A stretch of 7,124 bases of DNA from assembly GCA_016195145.1 (NCBI GenBank), contig JACQAF010000025.1, positions 1 to 7,124 of the forward strand. Direction: 5' to 3'. Both the position numbers and the translations under genes were made by a program. The notes beneath the pieces were generated by a model. The model ran no database searches and was not told the DNA's origin. It worked only from the letters and a program-made list of their open reading frames with translations. Shown piece by piece: positions 1-7,124 of the stretch (position 1 is its first letter; each line of letters starts with the position of its first letter). Source of the DNA: Rhodospirillales bacterium. GTDB lineage: Bacteria > Pseudomonadota > Alphaproteobacteria > CACIAM-22H2.

Positions 1-44
1 AGGCGTGCTGCGAGCGGTGGCTCGAAAGCCAGAAGGACGGGTGA
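1..44 (+). CDS. glyQ: Glycyl-tRNA synthetase alpha subunit, C-terminal end (partial)
   Basis: Only the last 13 codons and the TGA stop (42-44) are in the window, read from base 3. The visible peptide, ACCERWLESQKDG, resembles the end of bacterial GlyQ proteins, where a stretch like ACAEAYY-S-RE closes the chain. The stop shares one base with the glyS ATG (TGATG), a common arrangement of glyQ-glyS pairs that suggests translational coupling of the two subunits. GlyQ carries the aminoacylation active site of the alpha2beta2 enzyme. The identification rests on a very short peptide plus the neighbouring glyS, so it is likely but not certain. Confidence 0.68.
   Translation, partial: ACCERWLESQKDG
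31..37 (+). promoter_or_regulatory. Ribosome binding site of glyS
   Basis: AGAAGGA lies 6 nt before the ATG at 44 and is a good Shine-Dalgarno match. It decides the start: the frame is also open upstream to an in-frame start codon at position 5, but that codon lies inside the end of glyQ and the family-like sequence (MPELLLELFSEEIP) begins at the ATG at 44. Confidence 0.7.
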
Positions 45-2191
45 TGCCGGAGCTTCTGCTCGAACTGTTTTCCGAGGAAATTCCGGCGCGCATGCAGGCC
101 CGCGCCGCCGAAGACCTCAAGCGGCTGATGGCCGAGAGGCTGAAAGCCGCCGGCCTCGACTTCACCCGCATCGATTCCTATGTGACGCCGCGCCGGCTCG
201 CCCTCGTCGTCGACGGCCTGCCGGAAAAACAGCCGGACGTGACGGAGGAAAAAAAGGGCCCGCGCGTCGGCGCGCCCGACGCGGCGATCCAGGGGTTCCT
301 CAAGGGCGCGGGCCTCGCCAGCCTCGACCAGTGCGAGAAACGCACGGTCGGCAAGGCGGAATACTGGTTTTACGTTGACCAAATCGCAGGGCTGCCGATT
401 GATCGCGCGATTGCCGAAGTGCTTTTCGACACGATCGAGAAGCTGCCTTGGTCAAAGTCAATGCGCTGGGCAGACACGACAGTTTCGTGGATTCGGCCCC
501 TACATAACATTATGGCGGTCCTTGACGGCCAGCAGATTGCCTTTGATTTTGACCTGCGACACGTCGTCGAAGGCGACCGTAAGACACTAGTGGCGAATAA
601 TCGTACTCGCGGTCATCGCTTCATGAGTTCGAATGAATTCGCTGTCAAAAATTTCGCCGATTACAAGGCGAAGCTCGAAGCGGCGAAGGTGATCCTCGAT
701 CCGGCGGAACGCCGGGCCGCGATCCTGCGTCAGGCTGAGGCGGCGGCGAAGGGCGAGGGGCTGACGCTGAAGGAAGACGCGGGCCTACTCGACGAGGTGA
801 CCGGGCTGGTCGAATGGCCGCGCGTTCTCGTCGGCTCGATCGATGCGGCCTACATGGCCCTGCCGCCCGAGGTGCTGACCACCTCGATGCGCGCGCACCA
901 GAAATATTTCGCGCTGCTGAACAAGAATGGCGCGTTGGCGCCGCGTTTCCTCGTCGTCTCCAACATGGAAACCGACGCGGACGGCCGGCGCAACATCGTC
1001 GCCGGCAACGAGCGCGTGCTGCGCGCCCGGCTGTCGGACGCCAAGTTCTTCTGGGACCAGGACCGCAAGACCCGGCTCGAAGACCGCGTGCCGGCACTGG
1101 CCGCGCAGGTTTTCCATGCCAAGCTCGGCACGCTGGGCGACAAGGTATCGCGCATGGAGACGCTGGCCGGCGACCTCGCGCAACACATTCCCGGCTGCGA
1201 CAAGGATCGCGCGCGCTCGGCCGCGCGGCTGGCCAAGGCCGATCTGTCGTCGGGCATGGTCGGCGAGTTTCCCGAGCTGCAGGGCGTGATGGGCCGTTAC
1301 TACGCCCTCGCCGAGGGCGAGAAAGCCGACGTGGCCGATGCGATCCGCGATCATTATTCGCCGATCGGCCCCAACGACCGCTGCCCGTCGGCCCCGGTTT
1401 CGGTCGCCGCGGCGCTTGCCGACAAGATCGACACGCTGGTGGGTTTTTTCGGCATCCGCGAACTGCCGACCGGATCGAAGGACCCCTTCGCCCTGCGTCG
1501 CGCCGCGCTCGGCGTCATCCGCCTGATCGTCGAGAACAAGCTGCGGTTGCCGCTGCTCAAGGTTTTTGCGACCGGAATCGATCTTTATAACGGTCAGGCG
1601 AAGGTGATGTTCACGGCCGATAGTGCGGCCGACCGGCCGCTGGGCGGGATCGCCCCCGAAATCGGGGCGGAGCTGCTGTCGTTCTTCGCCGATCGGCTCA
1701 AGGTCGCGTTGCGCGAGAAGGGCGTGCGGCACGATCTGGTCGACGCCGTGTTCGCGCTCGGCGGCGAGGACGATCTCGTGCGCCTGCTGGCGCGGGTCGA
1801 CGCACTGGGCAATTTCCTTGGCAACGACGACGGGGCCAATCTGCTGGTCGCCTACCGTCGCGCATCCAACATCGTCGCCATCGAGGAGAAGAAGGACAAA
1901 ACCGCGTATAATGGCGCGGTGGCGACGGCGCGGTTCGTCGAGCCCGAGGAAACCGGGCTGCATGCGGCGCTGGGCGCGGCGCAGGACGCCACCAAAACGG
2001 CGTTGGGGCGCCAGGATTTCGTCGCGGCGATGCAGACGCTGGCGGCGCTGCGCCGGCCAATCGACGCGTTCTTTGACAAGGTGACGGTGAACGCGCCAGA
2101 CGTTAAGCTACGGGAAAACCGCTTAAGGTTGTTGTCGGAAATCCGCCGGACGCTGGCGCAGGTAGCGGATTTCTCGAAAATCGAAGGATAA
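44..2191 (+). CDS. glyS: Glycyl-tRNA synthetase beta subunit
   Basis: 715 residues, a normal length for bacterial GlyS. This is the beta subunit of the alpha2beta2 glycyl-tRNA synthetase in the cytoplasm; it mainly recognises tRNA-Gly, while GlyQ holds the catalytic site. The N-terminus LLLELFSEEIPARM is a family hallmark. Other typical blocks are KSMRW, IRPLH and TRGHRF (about residues 138-190), TSMRAHQKYFAL (about 280-291), LSDAKFFWDQDRK (from 330), GEFPELQGVMGRYYA (from 407), DHYSPIGPNDRCP (from 436), then the conserved GFFGIRELPTGSKDPFALRR segment. The C-terminus (about 600-700, ending in LLVAYRRASNIV and a helical tail) fits the DALR-like anticodon-binding region. The start at 44 is set by the Shine-Dalgarno site and the overlap with the glyQ stop. 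ppdK follows after 15 nt. Odd point: codons between about 365 and 660 are much richer in A/T than the rest of the gene, without breaking the frame or the family motifs. Confidence 0.96.
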   Translation: MPELLLELFSEEIPARMQARAAEDLKRLMAERLKAAGLDFTRIDSYVTPRRLALVVDGLPEKQPDVTEEKKGPRVGAPDAAIQGFLKGAGLASLDQCEKRTVGKAEYWFYVDQIAGLPIDRAIAEVLFDTIEKLPWSKSMRWADTTVSWIRPLHNIMAVLDGQQIAFDFDLRHVVEGDRKTLVANNRTRGHRFMSSNEFAVKNFADYKAKLEAAKVILDPAERRAAILRQAEAAAKGEGLTLKEDAGLLDEVTGLVEWPRVLVGSIDAAYMALPPEVLTTSMRAHQKYFALLNKNGALAPRFLVVSNMETDADGRRNIVAGNERVLRARLSDAKFFWDQDRKTRLEDRVPALAAQVFHAKLGTLGDKVSRMETLAGDLAQHIPGCDKDRARSAARLAKADLSSGMVGEFPELQGVMGRYYALAEGEKADVADAIRDHYSPIGPNDRCPSAPVSVAAALADKIDTLVGFFGIRELPTGSKDPFALRRAALGVIRLIVENKLRLPLLKVFATGIDLYNGQAKVMFTADSAADRPLGGIAPEIGAELLSFFADRLKVALREKGVRHDLVDAVFALGGEDDLVRLLARVDALGNFLGNDDGANLLVAYRRASNIVAIEEKKDKTAYNGAVATARFVEPEETGLHAALGAAQDATKTALGRQDFVAAMQTLAALRRPIDAFFDKVTVNAPDVKLRENRLRLLSEIRRTLAQVADFSKIEG
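365..660 (+). other. Low-GC, atypical-codon patch inside glyS
   Basis: Counting by hand, 361-660 holds 154 G/C of 300 (51%), while the 120 bases on each side (241-360 and 661-780) together hold 168 of 240 (70%). In 99 codons from 368, 42 end in A or T (GC3 about 58%); in the 108 codons before, only 15 do (about 86%). Codons such as CTA, ACA, GCA, TCA, GTT, CGA, ACT and AGT cluster here. The frame is intact and the family motifs KSMRW, IRPLH and TRGHRF lie inside. The patch covers about residues 108-206. This fits homologous replacement by DNA from a lower-GC relative, or a recoded or chimeric segment; the sequence alone does not decide. Confidence 0.8.
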
Positions 2192-2196
2192 AGTCC

Positions 2197-2201
2197 GGGA
2201 G
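2197..2201 (+). promoter_or_regulatory. Ribosome binding site of ppdK
   Basis: GGGAG lies 5 nt before the ATG at 2207 and 8 nt before a second in-frame ATG at 2210. It overlaps the possible GTG start at 2201, which argues against that GTG being used. The site sits in the 15-nt gap after the glyS stop. Confidence 0.6.
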
Positions 2202-2206
2202 TGCGA

Positions 2207-5196
<2,990 letters not shown>

Positions 5197-5197
<1 letters not shown>

Positions 5198-5219
5198 GGC
5201 GTCGGTCGAATCGACGCCC
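5197..5219 (+). repeat. Inverted repeat at the ppdK stop codon
   Basis: GGGCGTCG (5197-5204), beginning with the last base of the ppdK TAG stop, is matched exactly by CGACGCCC (5212-5219) across a 7-base loop. It fills the gap between ppdK and the HIT gene and ends just before the HIT Shine-Dalgarno site. No T-rich run follows, so it is not a standard intrinsic terminator. It could act as a transcript-stabilising or partial-termination hairpin, or be palindromic by chance. Confidence 0.5.
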
Positions 5220-5221
5220 AA

Positions 5222-5230
5222 GGGAGGGAG
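5222..5230 (+). promoter_or_regulatory. Ribosome binding site of the HIT gene
   Basis: The purine-rich GGGAGGGAG ends 8 nt before the ATG at 5239 and is a strong Shine-Dalgarno match. It fixes the start at 5239, although the same frame stays open far upstream inside ppdK. Confidence 0.7.
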
Positions 5231-5238
5231 ACGAGGCG

Positions 5239-5661
5239 ATGGCAGTCGATCCGAACTGCGTGTTCTGCAAAATCCTGGCCGGGACGATTCCCTCGCTCAA
5301 GCTGTACGAGGACGCGAATACCTTCGCCTTCCTCGACATCAACCCGATCAATCCCGGCCATACGCTGGTCATCCCCAAGAACCATGCGCCGAACCTGACG
5401 GCGAGCGCCGATGCCGATCTCGCCGCGACCATGGCGACCGTGCGGCGGGTGGCGGCGGCGATCGAGGGGGAGCTGAAGCCCTTCGGCATCAACCTGCTGC
5501 AGGCCAACGGACCGGGGGCGGCGCAGTCGGTGTTTCATTTTCATATGCACGTCATCCCGCGCGTGCGCGACGATAACCTGCTGATGAACTGGACGCCGAA
5601 GCCCGGCGATCGGGCGGCGTTGGCGGCGATGGCCGAACGGCTGCGCTCGCATCTAAAATAA
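5239..5661 (+). CDS. HIT-family nucleotide-binding hydrolase
   Basis: 140 residues, the usual size of a single-domain HIT (histidine triad) protein of the HinT type. These cytosolic enzymes hydrolyse nucleoside phosphoramidates or aminoacyl-adenylates, or act on dinucleotide polyphosphates. The start carries CVFCKILAGTIPS (Cys7, Cys10), as in many HINT proteins where this Cys pair helps bind zinc. FLDINPINPGHTLVIPKNH (about 31-49) is the typical middle block, and HFHMHVIPR (100-108) is the histidine triad, with the middle His102 as the expected nucleophile. The strong Shine-Dalgarno site fixes the start. It follows ppdK by 41 nt and precedes dgkA by 29 nt, so it may be co-transcribed. The exact substrate cannot be read from the sequence. 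It is a free-standing family member with no visible defect. Confidence 0.93.
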   Translation: MAVDPNCVFCKILAGTIPSLKLYEDANTFAFLDINPINPGHTLVIPKNHAPNLTASADADLAATMATVRRVAAAIEGELKPFGINLLQANGPGAAQSVFHFHMHVIPRVRDDNLLMNWTPKPGDRAALAAMAERLRSHLK

Positions 5662-5690
5662 CGTCGCCGCGTGCGAACGTCGTGGCCGCG

Positions 5691-6047
5691 ATGAAGAATC
5701 GAACCCTCCGCCAGCGCCTCGGCTTCGCCTTCGCCGGCATCCGGGCGGCATGGAACGGCGAATCCAGTTTTCGCCAGCAATGCATCGCCGCAGGAGGCGT
5801 ATTGGCGCTTCTCGTCTGGCTTCGTCCGGCCCCGCTGTGGTGGGCGATCATTCTCCTGACGATCGGGGCGGTGCTGGCGGCGGAACTCCTCAATACCGCC
5901 CTCGAGCGGACCGTCGATCACCTCCACCCGGCGTCTCACCCGGCGATCAAGATCGCCAAGGATTGCGCGGCCGGCGCCGTGCTCGTCCTCAGCGCGATCG
6001 CGGTCGCCGTGTTTGCGGCGTTTCTTATCCAGTACTGGATCGCATGA
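5691..6047 (+). CDS. dgkA: Diacylglycerol kinase (DgkA type)
   Basis: 118 residues, like E. coli DgkA (about 122). It is a small trimeric inner-membrane kinase that phosphorylates diacylglycerol with ATP to give phosphatidic acid, returning lipid turnover products to phospholipid synthesis. GIRAAWNGESSFRQQ (16-30) matches the N-terminal surface helix; Glu24 corresponds to E. coli Glu28. AAELLNTALERTVD (63-76) is the signature, with Glu65, Asn68, Glu72 and Asp76 matching Glu69, Asn72, Glu76 and Asp80. KDCAAGAVLVL (from 90) matches the KD-GSAAV block. Three hydrophobic segments lie near 32-45, 49-67 and 93-113. The E. coli FRQE glutamate is a Gln here. No Shine-Dalgarno site is clear; a GTG at 5682 would add three residues. 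The stop overlaps the next gene's start (ATGA). Undecaprenol kinase activity cannot be excluded from sequence, but the Gram-negative pattern favours DgkA. Confidence 0.92.
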   Translation: MKNRTLRQRLGFAFAGIRAAWNGESSFRQQCIAAGGVLALLVWLRPAPLWWAIILLTIGAVLAAELLNTALERTVDHLHPASHPAIKIAKDCAAGAVLVLSAIAVAVFAAFLIQYWIA

Positions 6048-6585
6048 TGGCGGAGACGAAACGGGAGCGGCGTTCTATTCACCGCGCGCTGCATCGCGTA
6101 CTGGGCGGGAATCTCCAGCTTCGGCTGGTGCTGGCCGCGTTGTTCGTCGGCGCCGCATCAACCTGGCTGTTTGCCGAGCTTGGGGAAGAAATCTGGTTCC
6201 ATGAAGCTCTCGTCGCGATCGAGCTCCGGGTGCTGACATGGATCGAGGCCTTGCGCACCCTCGATGGCAACGCGTTCTTCCGCCTGGTTACGCGTTTCGG
6301 CGATCCGCTGACCGTCATGGCGGTCGTCGCCGTCGCCCTAGCGATTTTGGCGCTGTATCGCCGCTATGTTGAGGCGGCGATCCTTGCCGCCGGCATTGTC
6401 GGCAGCGGGGCGATGGTCGAAGCGGCAAAGTGGCTGATCCACCGCGAGCGGCCACCGGCGGCGGTGGCCGCCTGTATCTGGGCGTGCACTGGCCGAGCGA
6501 CGTGATCGGCGGCTTTGCCGTTGCCGGCATGTGGCTGTCGGCGATGGTCCTGGCCGCCGAGGTAATCCGCCTGCGATATAGCTGA
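6044..6585 (+). pseudogene. PAP2-type lipid phosphatase gene, internally deleted and frameshifted
   Basis: Two frames together encode the two ends of a membrane phosphatase of the PAP2 family (phosphatidic acid or undecaprenyl-pyrophosphate phosphatase). From ATG 6044 the first frame gives hydrophobic segments near residues 25-44 and 88-105, VTRFGDP, and the first active-site motif KX6RP (Lys129 to Pro137, KWLIHRERP). It then runs into unrelated sequence and stops at 6505. From 6469 another frame gives the third motif and last helix, RLYLGVHWPSDVIGGFAV, ending at TGA 6583-6585. In intact relatives about 60 residues lie between, including the PSGH motif with a catalytic histidine; these are absent, so roughly 180 bp appear deleted with a net frame change. 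The start overlaps the dgkA stop by 4 nt, which suggests translational coupling. A frame 1 product of 153 residues would be inactive. A sequencing or assembly error at the GC-rich hairpin is a real alternative. Confidence 0.85.
6448..6471 (+). repeat. Perfect hairpin at the PAP2 break point
   Basis: GCGGCCACCG (6448-6457) and its exact reverse complement (6462-6471) flank a 4-base loop GCGG. The left arm begins just before the RP of the first PAP2 motif, and the right arm ends on the conserved Arg codon of the third motif. The hairpin therefore coincides with the place where the missing middle of the gene should be. Confidence 0.8.
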
Positions 6586-6604
6586 CCGGCGGTGCCGCGA
6601 CGGG

Positions 6605-7124
6605 CTATTGCGGTTGCTCGAACCCGGCCCAGGCCGGCTTGATTGGCGTCAGGCTCGCCTCGCCGGCGGACAGCGGCCGGCCTTCTTTTTCCGCCTGCTC
6701 GACCGCTTCGATGCGCAACAGGGCGAGGCCCATGCCGTCGGCCGCCGAGCGCATCTCGCCGGCTTCCTGCTGGTCGAGCATGATCGGCGTGCCGGGCGGG
6801 GGCGGCGGACCGTCGATGCGCACCGGCATCAGCCGTTTGCGCACCAGCGCCCGGTATTTCATGCGCGCGGTCAGTTCCTGGCCGACATAGCAGCCTTTCT
6901 TGAAGTCGACGCCGTGCAGCTCCTCGAAGCCGTTTTCGAGCAGCAAGGCCTTTTCAACTAGCAGATCGCGGCTGCCGTCGGGCACGCCGAGCGACAGGCG
7001 CAACTGGTCGTAATCCTCGGCGCGGCCGGACACGAAGCCTTTTTCGGCGAGGGCAGGGATTGCGGCCTTGGGCAGGATGGCGCGCGCGCCGAGCGCGCCC
7101 AGCCGCGGATCGACATAGACCGCG
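6605..7124 (-). CDS. ygfZ: YgfZ/GcvT-domain folate-binding protein, C-terminal part (partial)
   Basis: The frame is open from the window end, where the start lies outside, to TAG at 6605-6607, giving about 172 visible residues. The signature KKGCYVGQE matches the KGCYxGQE motif of YgfZ-like proteins, which contains the family's conserved cysteine. E. coli YgfZ binds tetrahydrofolate and helps make or maintain iron-sulfur enzymes. The preceding AVYVDPRLGALGARA and the following LTARMKYRALVRKRL also fit, as does the C-terminal beta-barrel part (PPPPPGTPIM, ADGMGLALLRIEAVE, LTPIKPAWAGF). An internal GTG at 7031-7033 is a valine codon, not the start, because family-like sequence continues upstream. 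The gene converges on the PAP2 remnant with 19 nt between them. Confidence 0.92.
   Translation of the reverse strand, partial: AVYVDPRLGALGARAILPKAAIPALAEKGFVSGRAEDYDQLRLSLGVPDGSRDLLVEKALLLENGFEELHGVDFKKGCYVGQELTARMKYRALVRKRLMPVRIDGPPPPPGTPIMLDQQEAGEMRSAADGMGLALLRIEAVEQAEKEGRPLSAGEASLTPIKPAWAGFEQPQ

Noticed and set aside
375..590. Small plus-strand open frame inside the glyS low-GC patch, as a possible inserted gene
   Set aside because: It has no ribosome binding site and no family resemblance, and the glyS frame is intact and conserved across the same bases.
785..1963. Long open frame (392 codons) on the minus strand, antisense to glyS
   Set aside because: Same shadow effect of GC-rich coding DNA; no motif, no ribosome binding site support, and full overlap with conserved glyS.
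2201..2206. GTG at 2201 as the ppdK start
   Set aside because: It overlaps the Shine-Dalgarno sequence and would leave no ribosome binding site; the ATGs at 2207 and 2210 fit the spacing and the usual MAKWVY-type N-terminus.
5750..6043. Upstream in-frame extension of the PAP2 frame through dgkA
   Set aside because: It overlaps dgkA in another frame and encodes Arg-rich shadow sequence; the PAP2-like protein begins at the ATG overlapping the dgkA stop.
6586..6604. Bidirectional terminator between the convergent PAP2 remnant and ygfZ
   Set aside because: Only a 4-bp stem (CGGC, GCCG) is visible and there is no T-run on either strand; too weak to call.
6608..6961. Plus-strand open frames antisense to ygfZ
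   Set aside because: The minus strand carries the KGCYVGQE signature and a coherent protein; the plus-strand frames are shadows.

Overview
The window is a compact, GC-rich stretch of housekeeping DNA, most likely from an alphaproteobacterium and plausibly a member of the Rhodospirillales or a related order. The reasons are the high GC with strong G/C preference at third codon positions, the separate-subunit glycyl-tRNA synthetase (glyQ-glyS) followed at once by a pyruvate phosphate dikinase gene, and the family-level look of the proteins. The taxonomic call is inference from recall; no search was run.

Layout, plus strand: the last codons of glyQ (1-44, partial); glyS (44-2191); ppdK (2207-5197); a HIT-family nucleotide hydrolase gene (5239-5661); dgkA, diacylglycerol kinase (5691-6047); and a broken PAP2-type lipid phosphatase gene (6044-6585). 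Minus strand: the 3' part of a ygfZ-like gene for a folate-binding iron-sulfur maintenance protein (6605 to beyond 7124), which converges on the PAP2 remnant. Plus-strand junctions are tight: 1-nt overlap, 15 nt, 41 nt, 29 nt and 4-nt overlap. The six genes could therefore be one transcription unit. I see no convincing promoter or classical terminator, and no gene-free stretch longer than 41 nt.

The genes do not form one pathway. GlyQ and GlyS are the two subunits of one tRNA synthetase. PPDK links pyruvate and PEP. DgkA and the PAP2 protein would act in opposite directions on membrane lipid phosphates, but the PAP2 gene has lost its middle.

I found no undescribed multi-gene system. Three local anomalies deserve attention: (1) a roughly 300-bp patch inside glyS at 51% GC against 70% on either side, with different codon use but the frame intact; (2) a lysine/arginine-rich, histone-H1-like tail of about 111 residues on PPDK; (3) an internal deletion plus frameshift in the PAP2 gene, with a perfect 10-bp-stem hairpin exactly at the break.
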